From Svornostia abyssi (lineage in GTDB: Bacteria > Actinomycetota > Thermoleophilia > Solirubrobacterales > Solirubrobacteraceae): DNA of 64,000 bases. The translations under genes were made by a program, and so were the position numbers. The DNA lies in NCBI GenBank assembly GCA_024666565.1, contig CP088295.1, positions 2,108,001 to 2,172,000 of the forward strand, read 5' to 3'. Positions within the stretch are counted from its first letter, which is position 1. The number at the start of each line of letters is the position of its first letter. The notes under the pieces are model-generated. The model did no database searches. It was not told the origin of the DNA and worked only from the letters and a program-made list of their open reading frames with translations. Below, in pieces: positions 56,726 through 64,000 of the stretch.

Positions 56726-57409
56726 ATGTCGCAAACGCGTCGAGATACGGCAGTGACGCATCTGCGGCGCCCGGGTACCGTAGGGCCCATGGCCGGCGGC
56801 GCGCGCGCATCCTCCTCGTCCGCCCGCCGCGAGGTCGCCTTCCGGCGAGCCACGGAGGCCGACGCGTACGAACTCGCTCGCAGGATGTTCCTTTCGGGCG
56901 AACGGGTCGACATGCAGGCCCTTGCAACCGAACTCGGGATCTCGCGCGCCACGCTGCATCGCTGGGTTCAGACGCGCGAGGCGTTGCTCGACCGGGTCCT
57001 CGGGGACCTCGCCGACGAGTACTTCACCCGCGCACGGCGCGCCGCGACGGGCGCGCCGGATGACGTCATCGTCGCCGTGGCTGAGGGGGTGGCGCGCGCA
57101 ACCATCGCCTCCGGGGCGATCAGCGGATTCGTGCGCCGGGAGCCGGAGCTCGCGCTGCGTCTCATGCTCCGCGACGACGCGAGCGTCCGTCGCGTGCTCG
57201 TTGGCCGGTTGCGCGGCGTGCTGCAGGACGTCCTGCCCGACGAGGCCGAGGGGCTTGAGGGGTTCGCGGCCGCGACCGTGCAGCTGGGGCTCCTGCTCGT
57301 ATGGCCGACGCTCGTGGCCGGCGACGAGCCGTCCGGCGAGCGCGTCGCCGAGATCTGCCGCGCGCTGCTCGCCGGTGCGCGTGCCGGGGAGCTCTCGGGC
57401 GGGCGGTGA
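56726..57409 (+). CDS. TetR-family regulator, QsdR-like
   Basis: A 227-residue regulator (206 if it starts at ATG 56789). The HTH is VDMQALATELGISRATLHRWVQTREALLDRVL; use of HRW in the recognition helix and the following YFTRARRAATG are as in QsdR-type TetR proteins. The C-terminal domain is helical, with LVLVWPTLVAGDE-like hydrophobic helices. It lies between the divergent secreted-protein gene and the GMC oxidoreductase gene and probably controls both. It has no convincing Shine-Dalgarno sequence at either start. Confidence 0.8.
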   Translation: MSQTRRDTAVTHLRRPGTVGPMAGGARASSSSARREVAFRRATEADAYELARRMFLSGERVDMQALATELGISRATLHRWVQTREALLDRVLGDLADEYFTRARRAATGAPDDVIVAVAEGVARATIASGAISGFVRREPELALRLMLRDDASVRRVLVGRLRGVLQDVLPDEAEGLEGFAAATVQLGLLLVWPTLVAGDEPSGERVAEICRALLAGARAGELSGGR

Positions 57410-57432
57410 GGGTGCCGCTGCGGCGGCAATGA

Positions 57433-57480
57433 GACGCTATCTGCTAGTGTCGCATTTGTAGCGTCAGACGAATCTGACGC
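57433..57480. promoter_or_regulatory. Nested inverted repeats upstream of the sterol-oxidase-like gene
   Basis: GACGCTA (57433-57439) and TAGCGTC (57459-57465) face each other across 19 bases that include TAGTGT, a possible -10. Overlapping this, GCGTCAGA (57461-57468) and TCTGACGC (57473-57480) form a perfect 8-bp stem with a CGAA loop. The first looks like an operator for the QsdR-like regulator and the second like a terminator of its gene or another operator. Confidence 0.5.
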
Positions 57481-57524
57481 GTGACGCTCGGCCTGCTGCC
57501 GGGCGTCGTCCCCTCAGGAACGTC

Positions 57525-59219
57525 ATGCATCCCACCGCCTCCGACGACCACACCTACGACTGGGTCGTCGTCGGCTCGGGGTTCGGCGGCAGCGTCGCCG
57601 CGCTCCGCCTGGCGGAGAAGGGATACCGCGTGCTCGTCCTCGAGAGCGGACGCCGCTTTCGCGACGAGGACTTCGCGACGAGCACGTGGGAACTGCGGCG
57701 CTACTTCTTCGCTCCGAGGCTCGGGCTCCGCGGCATTCTGCGCCTGTCGCTCTTCCGGGACGTGTTCATCGCGTCCGGCGCGGGGGTCGGTGGCGGCAGC
57801 CTCGGCTACGCCAACACGCTGTACCGCGCGCGTCGCGCGTTCTTCGAGGACGCGTCCTGGCGCGGCCTTGCCGACTGGGAGGCCGAGCTGGCGCCGCACT
57901 ACGACACCGCCGAACGGATGCTCGGCGTCGACGATGTCACCTTCGACTCCGACGGCGACCGGCTGCTGCGTGAGATGGCCGACGCCTTCGGCGTGGGTGA
58001 CACGTATCGCCACACCCGCGTCGGTGTCTACTTCGGCGAGCCGGGCGTCGACCACCCCGATCCGTACTTCGCCGGTGACGGTCCTCCCCGCACGGGCTGC
58101 ACCCGTTGCGGCGCGTGCATGATCGGGTGTCGCGACGGCGCGAAGAACACGCTCGTGAAGAACTACCTGTGGTTCGCCGAGCGTCGCGGCGTGGTCATCG
58201 AGCCGGATCGAACGGTCACGGACATCCGCCCGATCGGGGGCGGCGACGGCACCGAGGGGTACGCCGTCACGCACGAGCGCAGCGGCGCGTGGCTGCACCG
58301 CGGGCGCCGCCAGGTCACCGTGCGGGGTGTCGTCGTGGCCGCGGGCGCGCTCGGCACGAACAGACTGCTCGCCGGATGCCGCGCGTCGGGCTCGCTTCCG
58401 GCGGTCTCCGACCGCCTCGGCCATCAGGTCCGCACGAACAGCGAGTCGATCGTCGCGGTGACCGCGCCGAACGACGAACGCGACCTCGGCGCCTCGGTGG
58501 CGATCAGCTCGAGCGTGTACCCGGACCCGGACACGCACATCGAGCTGGTGACCTACGGCGCAGGCGGCGATGCGATGTCATCGCTCTACACCACGCTGGT
58601 CGGTGACGGCACGCGCGTCACGCGGCCGATGCGCTGGCTCGCCGCCGTCCTGCGCCGTCCTCGTCGCTTCGCCCGCACGCTGTGGCCTGTCGCCTGGTCG
58701 CGGCGCACCGTCATCGTCCTCGTCATGCAGACGACCGACGCGGCGATCCGGTTCCGGCCGCGGCGCCGTTTGCTCGGCCGCGGCGTGCGCCTCACGACCG
58801 AGCAGGACGTGGCCAACCCGAACCCCACGTTCCTGCCTGCCGCCAACCGGGCGGCCGAGTGGCTCGCCGATCGGCTCGGCGGCACGCCGCAGAGCGCCGT
58901 GACCGAAGCGCTGCTCAACGTGCCGGTCACCGCGCACATCCTCGGCGGCGCGGTCATCGGCCCGGACCGCGCGCGCGGCGTTGTCGACCGTGACGGCCGG
59001 GTCTTCGGGTACCGCAATCTGCTCATCACCGACGGCTCGGTCCTCCCGGCGAATCCGGGTGTGAATCCGAGCCTCACGATCACCGCGCTGGCCGAGCGCA
59101 CCATGTCCCAGGTGCCGGACGGCGGGCCCACGGACACTCCCCCTGGTCCGCGGCTCACCGTCGTGCCGCCCCAGACCGAGCCATCGGGCACGGCCGGCGC
59201 GACGCGGACGATCGCGTGA
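57525..59219 (+). CDS. Cholesterol-oxidase-like GMC flavoprotein
   Basis: A 564-residue GMC-superfamily enzyme. FAD motif VVVGSGFGGSVAALRLAEKGYRV, then GAGVGGGSLGYANTLY and the unusual Cys cluster CTRCGACMIGCRDGAKNT, found in ChoD-like proteins of Actinobacteria and in related dehydrogenases. His in VTAHILGGAVIG and Asn in NPGVNPSLTI are the expected catalytic pair. It lacks a signal peptide. Family members oxidise 3-hydroxysteroids or other hydrophobic alcohols. ATG 57525 follows CAGGAA. Its stop overlaps the next start as TGATG, so the two gene products are made together. Confidence 0.87.
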   Translation: MHPTASDDHTYDWVVVGSGFGGSVAALRLAEKGYRVLVLESGRRFRDEDFATSTWELRRYFFAPRLGLRGILRLSLFRDVFIASGAGVGGGSLGYANTLYRARRAFFEDASWRGLADWEAELAPHYDTAERMLGVDDVTFDSDGDRLLREMADAFGVGDTYRHTRVGVYFGEPGVDHPDPYFAGDGPPRTGCTRCGACMIGCRDGAKNTLVKNYLWFAERRGVVIEPDRTVTDIRPIGGGDGTEGYAVTHERSGAWLHRGRRQVTVRGVVVAAGALGTNRLLAGCRASGSLPAVSDRLGHQVRTNSESIVAVTAPNDERDLGASVAISSSVYPDPDTHIELVTYGAGGDAMSSLYTTLVGDGTRVTRPMRWLAAVLRRPRRFARTLWPVAWSRRTVIVLVMQTTDAAIRFRPRRRLLGRGVRLTTEQDVANPNPTFLPAANRAAEWLADRLGGTPQSAVTEALLNVPVTAHILGGAVIGPDRARGVVDRDGRVFGYRNLLITDGSVLPANPGVNPSLTITALAERTMSQVPDGGPTDTPPGPRLTVVPPQTEPSGTAGATRTIA

Positions 59220-60536
59220 TGAGCGGCACACCGTCCCCCGCGCCCGACGCCGCCACCGGTCACACGGGCGCGGGGGGCGGCCCCCCTTTCCCGACTGGGT
59301 TCACGACGCCCTTCTGGGGTGCCGCAGCCGGGCGCCGCGCCGGCCACGAACCGGCTGGTCGTCGACCTGCACGAGCTCGTGCTCGCCGCGTGGGTGCCGG
59401 TCCCGCGCACCGGTGTCCTGAGGCTGCGCCACCGGTTCCCGCACGCCCGCAGCGTCGCCTGGTCGACGTATCACCCGCTGACGCTGTCGCCCATCGAGGC
59501 GCTCCGCGACCGCGAGATCGTGCCGGACGATGGAGTCGCCAACCCGTTCATCGCGGGGGCTGACCGCACCGCGTCGCACCGGGAGTACACGGTGGTCGTG
59601 AGCCGCCGCTCGCCGCAGGAGGTCGGCGAGCCGAACGTCCTGTCCTCGCACGGGCTGCCACTCGTGATCCTGTTCTACCGCGTCTACGTCCCCGACCGGG
59701 GGAGAGACCGTCTTGGCGACGCCGGCGTTCCGGTGGTCGAAGGAGATCCCGCGCGGTGGACGTCGCGCCGACGGCGGATCGCCACCACGGTCGCGACGAC
59801 GCTGACGTGGAACGTCACCGCGGCGGGCCTGACGCCGCCATACCTCGCGCTGCGCGCTGTCGGCCGGACCCGCACCGGCCCGGCCGTCACCGACGGACGG
59901 TGGGACGCCTTCTTCAACGTTCCGCGGCTGGCCGCACCGCTCCTACGCGACACGTGGGCCGCAGGACTCGTCGAGGCGCTGCCGCGCGCCCCGCGCGGGC
60001 CCGCTGCGAACTGGGCCACCGACAGCGCGATCGCCTCCATCGACGTCGACCGGCGGCTCGGCCCGGCGCCCGACGGCCGCAACGTCCTTGTGGTCCAGGG
60101 GAGCATGCCGCGGACGCCGCGGACGTGGCACGGAGACGCGATCATGGACGACCGCGCCGAGCTGCGGTACTGGTCGCTCTCGAGCATGACCGCGGTCCCG
60201 ATCGGGGTGACGACCCGGACCCTCTTCGACGAGCAGGTGCCCGTCGACGAGGCCGGGCGCTACACGATCGTCGTCAGCACCCCCGCCGACCGGCCTGTCA
60301 ACGCCACCTGGGATCGGGGGGTCGCGTGGCTTCCGTGGAGCGCCCGCGGCGACGGCTACGGTCGCCGGGCGGCCGGCGTCCTCGCGCTTCGCAACCAGGA
60401 TCCCGCCCCGGACTTCCGTCACGCGATTCAGCACGTCTCCGGTCCCGGGGCGGAGGCCTCGGTCATGGGGGAGTACCTGCCGACACAGCGGTACCTGAGC
60501 CGTGAGCAGTTCGAGGAGGAAGAGGGGCCTGGGTGA
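59219..60536 (+). CDS. Paralogue of the 55176-56654 secreted protein (copy 2), frame interrupted near 59330
   Basis: The body (from about 59340) has LVVDLHELVLAAWVPV, FPHARSVAWSTYHPLT, FYRVYVPDRGRD, DRRLGPAPDGRNVLVVQG, GRYTIVVSTPADRPVNA and GVAWLPWSARGDG, matching copy 1 block by block. The ATG 59219 (TGATG with the GMC stop) starts a different frame, MSGTPSPAPDAATG. Removing one G near 59329-59331 would join the two. Otherwise GTG 59319 gives a shorter 405-residue protein. Unlike copy 1 it has no recognisable signal peptide. The function is unknown. Confidence 0.62.
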
Positions 60537-61414
60537 TGCGCGGAGTCGTCGATCTCCGCGCTGGAGTGCAAGCGCTGGCGGGTGTCAGTGCCGCGATTGG
60601 GACGCTCCGGGACGCCCGCGACCTGCAGGACCTCGGGACCGTGGCGACGCGCGCGCTCTGCGAGCGCTGCGGGTTCAGCCGGGCGATGATGTCCCGGGTC
60701 GTGGACGGGCATTTCGTCGTCGACAGCGCGTGCGTGCCGGAGAACCCGCCGTTCGCGCGTTCGATCCTCATCTACGCGACTGCCGCCCGGCCGCGGCTCG
60801 ACGGTTCCGTCGTCGAGGGGGACCTGCTCCGGCACCCGCGCCCGCTGCTCGTGCCGCGCGTCGAGGATGAGCCCCGGGTGCATCGGGAGTTCGTCCGGTT
60901 CCTGCGGACGCCGGGCTACGTCGCGGCTCCGGTGATCGGTGGCGATGGCGTGCTCGGATTCGTGCACGCCGACTTCGCTGGGACGTCACGCGAGCCGGAC
61001 GCCATCGATCGTGAGTGCCTCGGGCTCTTCACGGAGGCGCTCGGCCACGTCTTCGAGCGGCTGCGGGTTGCCGAGGAGCTGCGCGAGTGCGGGCATACGG
61101 TTCGGCGGGCACTGGACCGGCTCGATCATGCTGCTGGCGCGGCGCACACGGCGCCGGTGGCGGCGCTCCCCCTGCCGGTCGCTGCGCCCGCGCCCTCGCC
61201 CGCGCGGCTGACCCTCCTCACCGCCCGCGAGCGTGAGGTCCTCGAGCTGATGGCGCGCGGGCTGTCCAACGCGACGATCGCCGAGCGTCTCGTTGTGTCG
61301 GTCGGGACGGTCAAGAGCCACGTGTCGAGCATCCTGCGCAAGCTCGAGGTCGACAGCCGCGCGGGGGCCATCGGCAGGTACCTTCGGGGTGATGCACCGG
61401 ACCTCGTCGGCTGA
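60536..61414 (+). CDS. GAF-like LuxR-family transcriptional regulator 1
   Basis: A 292-residue one-component regulator. The N-terminal about 170 residues form a GAF-like sensor (ALCERCGFSRAMMSRVVDG; YVAAPVIGGDGVLGFVHADF). The C-terminal LuxR HTH reads LLTAREREVLELMARGLSNATI and GTVKSHVSSILRKLEV. It starts at ATG 60536, overlapping the stop of the preceding gene (TGATG), so it is co-transcribed with the GMC oxidoreductase and copy 2. It is a paralogue of the convergent regulator at 61442. Confidence 0.86.
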   Translation: MRGVVDLRAGVQALAGVSAAIGTLRDARDLQDLGTVATRALCERCGFSRAMMSRVVDGHFVVDSACVPENPPFARSILIYATAARPRLDGSVVEGDLLRHPRPLLVPRVEDEPRVHREFVRFLRTPGYVAAPVIGGDGVLGFVHADFAGTSREPDAIDRECLGLFTEALGHVFERLRVAEELRECGHTVRRALDRLDHAAGAAHTAPVAALPLPVAAPAPSPARLTLLTAREREVLELMARGLSNATIAERLVVSVGTVKSHVSSILRKLEVDSRAGAIGRYLRGDAPDLVG

Positions 61415-61441
61415 CGCGCGTGCCGGTGCGACGTGCGGGGG

Positions 61442-62443
61442 TCAGGCGCGTGAGAAGCGGGCGGCCGTCTCGCTGCTGGCGCTCGGTGCCGTCTCCGGGC
61501 GGCCCGGGCTGCCGCCGAGATAGTGCGAGACCGCCTCCGCACGCGTATGCGCGCCGAGCTTGCGCAGGATGCTCGCTGCGTGCGTCTTCACGGTCCCCTG
61601 GCTGATGACGAGCTCCTGCGCGATGTCACGGTTCGTCGCTCCGACCGCCATGAGTTCGAGCACCTCGATCTCGCGGGCGGTGAGCACCGACCGGACCTCG
61701 GCCGAGGCGGACCCGCGATCACCGGTCATGGCCCGGAGGTTCGCCGGGCCGCCGCACGAGCTCAGGCTCAGGACCGCACGCTCGGCTGCCATGACGAGGT
61801 CGTAGATCTTCGCCCGCTGGGCGCGCTGATGCTCCAGGACGGCGCGGCTCTCCAGTGCGTAGGCGAGCCCTTCCGCGAAGGCCCAGAGGCTGTCGCGGTC
61901 GGCCTCGGTCATCCGGGCGCCGGTCTGCCGGTCGTCTGCGTGGATGAACCAGCGGACTCCGCCGTGCTGATGGATCGGCGCCGCCACGTAGGGGCCGCGG
62001 CCGATGATCGCCGCGAGCTGGTGGGGCACGTCGGCGTCCTTGGCGGTCTCGACGAGGATCCCCTCGCCGGATGACGTCGCTCGCGCCTCTCGCGGGAGCG
62101 AGGCGATCGCGATTCGAAGCGCGCCGACCTGGTCGTGCAGGCGGCTGGCGGCCCGCGGGTCGCCGGCGATGTGCACGTGCTCCAGGATGAGGTGCTGGCC
62201 GTTGATGCGCGACAGCGCGGCACGGCGGAACCCGAGCGTGCAGCAGACCTCGGTGAGCCCGAGTTGCAGCACCCCGGCGGTGGACTGGGCGGCCTGGACG
62301 CGGTGCAGTGCATCGCGGACGCGCATGAGCGCGTCGACGGTGCGGCGAGGCGACGCGGGGGGGCGTGGACGGAGACGGTCCCATCGGCGGAGGACGGTAC
62401 GGGCCGGGGGGACGACCGGCCTACGGCAGATGTGCTGTGCCAC
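61442..62443 (-). CDS. GAF-like LuxR-family transcriptional regulator 2
   Basis: A 333-residue regulator of the same architecture as the 60536 gene: GAF-like sensor (CCTLGFRRAALSRINGQHL; PYVAAPIHQHGGVRWFIHAD) and LuxR HTH (LTAREIEVLELMAVGATNRDI; GTVKTHAASILRKLGA). The first about 35 residues are Pro/Arg-rich and may not be translated; ATG 62336 would give an N terminus that aligns with the paralogue. The two genes are convergent with 27 bases between. They probably sense related hydrophobic ligands, which is inference. Confidence 0.83.
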   Translation of the reverse strand: MAQHICRRPVVPPARTVLRRWDRLRPRPPASPRRTVDALMRVRDALHRVQAAQSTAGVLQLGLTEVCCTLGFRRAALSRINGQHLILEHVHIAGDPRAASRLHDQVGALRIAIASLPREARATSSGEGILVETAKDADVPHQLAAIIGRGPYVAAPIHQHGGVRWFIHADDRQTGARMTEADRDSLWAFAEGLAYALESRAVLEHQRAQRAKIYDLVMAAERAVLSLSSCGGPANLRAMTGDRGSASAEVRSVLTAREIEVLELMAVGATNRDIAQELVISQGTVKTHAASILRKLGAHTRAEAVSHYLGGSPGRPETAPSASSETAARFSRA

Positions 62444-62479
62444 CCCATTTCGGGGTGTGCCATCCGCACAGGGGCGGCG

Positions 62480-63751
62480 TCAGGCGTCAGTCAACACGGC
62501 GTCCGGCACGAGCTCTGCCAGCAGCAGCGCGGCGTGCAACTCGGCCGTGCGGGCGGTGATCTCGGCGCCGCGCCGCTCGGCCGCCCGCTCGAGGCGCTGG
62601 CGCAGCGTGTTGCGATGGATGGCGAGCGCGGCGGCCGCGGACGCGTGGGAGAACTGGACGGCGAAGAGGGTGAGGAGGGTGTGTCGCAGCAGCGCGTCGC
62701 GCTCGTCCGGCGACGCGAGCTCGCCGAGCTCCGCGCGCGCGAAGGTCCTGGCAGCGGGAACGTCGCGCGTTAGCAGGTCGACGAGCGCGATATCCGGGTA
62801 GGACGTCACGTCACCCGCGAAAGGTCCCGCGAGCTGCGCGATGCGTTGCGCCCGCACTGCCTGTTCGTAGCTCGTCCGCAGGGCCCCGACACCATGGCCC
62901 ACGTCGCCAAGGGCGACCCGGATGCCCGTCGTCGCGGCATGCTCCGTGACGCGGTGCGCGAGCGTGCGCGCCGTCTCGCGCGCTCGGCCCCGCACCCAGC
63001 CGATGAGCTGGCGCTCCGGTGCGTCGGTGACGAGCAGCAAGGGGGCGGCATCTCGGCTCAAGGCGGTCAGGCAGGCCGCGACGTCGTCCGGGGACGAGGC
63101 CGTGGGCGTGCCGGCTTGCAGCACGCAGATCACCGGTTGATCGGGCGCGACACCGAGGGACTGCGCCGCGGCGGGGCCGACGTCGCCGCCGGCCGCGATC
63201 ACGGCGAGGAGCTCGTCGCGGCTGGACCGCGGCCCCGGCTGGTGGCGGCGCTGCTCGGCGAGGTGCTCGGCGGTCACCTGCGTCGACATGACGTCGAGGA
63301 AGCGGTGCGAGAACGACGCGAGCCGCTGGATGACCCGAGCGTGGCGGTCGCTGTCGAACGCCTGCAATTGCGGCGCGGACATCGCGAGCTGCCAGAAATG
63401 GGCGTGCGACAGGCGGTAGTAGCGCATCAGGTCATCAGTGTCCGCGCCGATGCGGGCCAGGTGGCGGGCGTGAGCGATCGCCGTGGCCGGCGCGCGGGTG
63501 AGTTCGACATCGACGTCGAACGCCACCATCGTCAAGCCGAGCTCGAACACCGAGATGAGCGTGCCCAGCGTGTAGCGCTGCGTCTGCTCGTCCTCGCGAA
63601 GCTCGGGCATCTCCGCCATCAGGTACGCCAGTGTGCTCTCCGCGATCGCCAGCGTCTCATCGAGCAGCGCGCCCGCAAACGCTCGGGTGTCGTCGGCGCC
63701 CTCCTGAAGTTCCGCCGGTGTTTCCGGTGGGGTGCTGTCGACGATCGCCAT
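62480..63751 (-). CDS. PucR/CdaR-family transcriptional regulator
   Basis: A 423-residue regulator. The N-terminal helical part (RYYRLSHAHFWQLAM) is followed by a degenerate GGDEF-like middle domain (GIRVALGDVGHGVGALRTSYEQAVRAQ). A PucR-type C-terminal HTH follows (LLTLFAVQFSHASAAAALAIHRNTLRQRLERA). Such proteins are activators of catabolic operons. ATG 63751 is preceded by AGGAGG with good spacing. The position next to the lipid/sterol locus suggests a role in its control. Confidence 0.88.
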   Translation of the reverse strand: MAIVDSTPPETPAELQEGADDTRAFAGALLDETLAIAESTLAYLMAEMPELREDEQTQRYTLGTLISVFELGLTMVAFDVDVELTRAPATAIAHARHLARIGADTDDLMRYYRLSHAHFWQLAMSAPQLQAFDSDRHARVIQRLASFSHRFLDVMSTQVTAEHLAEQRRHQPGPRSSRDELLAVIAAGGDVGPAAAQSLGVAPDQPVICVLQAGTPTASSPDDVAACLTALSRDAAPLLLVTDAPERQLIGWVRGRARETARTLAHRVTEHAATTGIRVALGDVGHGVGALRTSYEQAVRAQRIAQLAGPFAGDVTSYPDIALVDLLTRDVPAARTFARAELGELASPDERDALLRHTLLTLFAVQFSHASAAAALAIHRNTLRQRLERAAERRGAEITARTAELHAALLLAELVPDAVLTDA

Positions 63752-64000
63752 TGGATCCCTCCTCGCCGGTGCTCCCACGCACCGCGGTCTTGTGGCGGAG
63801 TCTAGGCAGACTGTCTCACGGGGGACTTCAGTCCGGTTTGTGGCGTGTTGCGCTGCACGTCGTGGGTTCGGAAGTCCCGACCTTCGGCCGAGGAAGATCC
63901 ATCGTTCGGCCGATGCCGAGCGCGCGCCTCGTCACTACGGTCGCCCGGTGCGCGGGTGTTGTGTGTCCTAGCGCACGCATCGGGGACCGAGGAGGCAGGA
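63752..64000. other. Right-end intergenic region
   Basis: There is no convincing coding frame in these 249 bases. They presumably contain the promoter of the PucR-type gene on the minus strand. The last bases (GAGGAGG at about 63989-63995) resemble a Shine-Dalgarno sequence for a plus-strand gene starting just outside the window. Confidence 0.35.

Overview
The window is very GC-rich, densely coding actinobacterial DNA. Many genes start with GTG, several pairs overlap as GTGA or TGATG, there are furA-katG, LuxR-type two-component and WS/DGAT genes, and many secreted proteins of unknown function carry CARDB/Ig-like, RTX or beta-propeller modules. This mix fits best with Thermoleophilia/Solirubrobacterales (Conexibacter, Patulibacter or Solirubrobacter relatives). 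That placement is an inference from gene content; the window holds no rRNA.

Layout. 0-5 kb: 3' part of an acetolactate-synthase-like TPP enzyme, a winged-helix protein, a Ppx/GppA phosphatase, a D-2-hydroxyacid dehydrogenase and initiator tRNA-fMet. 5-9.6 kb: a membrane diguanylate cyclase, a P450-TetR pair and two small conserved proteins. 9.6-17 kb: a sensor kinase/response regulator divergent from a MacB-like ABC exporter, then a TetR divergent from a berberine-bridge-type flavoenzyme. 17-31.8 kb: furA-katG, secreted proteins, exonuclease III, an intact LigD-type polymerase plus a broken second copy, thioredoxin/rhodanese and an RTX protein. 31.8-37.5 kb: VapBC-like pair, ilvD, an epimerase, an IS110-family element and a matrixin-like protease. 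37.8-42.9 kb: a TetR with twin operators facing an AarF-type kinase, an MBL-fold protein and an MFS exporter. 42.9-46.8 kb: a four-gene minus-strand operon of two paralogous small proteins, a DyP peroxidase and an unusual P450. 46.8-52.8 kb: rhomboid protease, cell-wall/glycan hydrolases, secreted proteins and a GMC oxidoreductase. 52.8-63.8 kb: a lipid/sterol-type locus with WS/DGAT, a glycerolipid acyltransferase, two paralogous proteins of unknown function (one clearly secreted), a QsdR-like TetR, a cholesterol-oxidase-like GMC enzyme and three further regulators.

The best candidates for undescribed biology are the DyP-P450 operon with its tandem small paralogues, and the lipid/sterol locus with its paralogous proteins of unknown function. 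An important caveat: seven loci are split by single-base indels, nearly all in short G or C runs. This is more consistent with residual assembly error than with seven independent gene deaths. Those genes are annotated as single loci with the frameshift positions given. No CRISPR array, prophage or rRNA was found.
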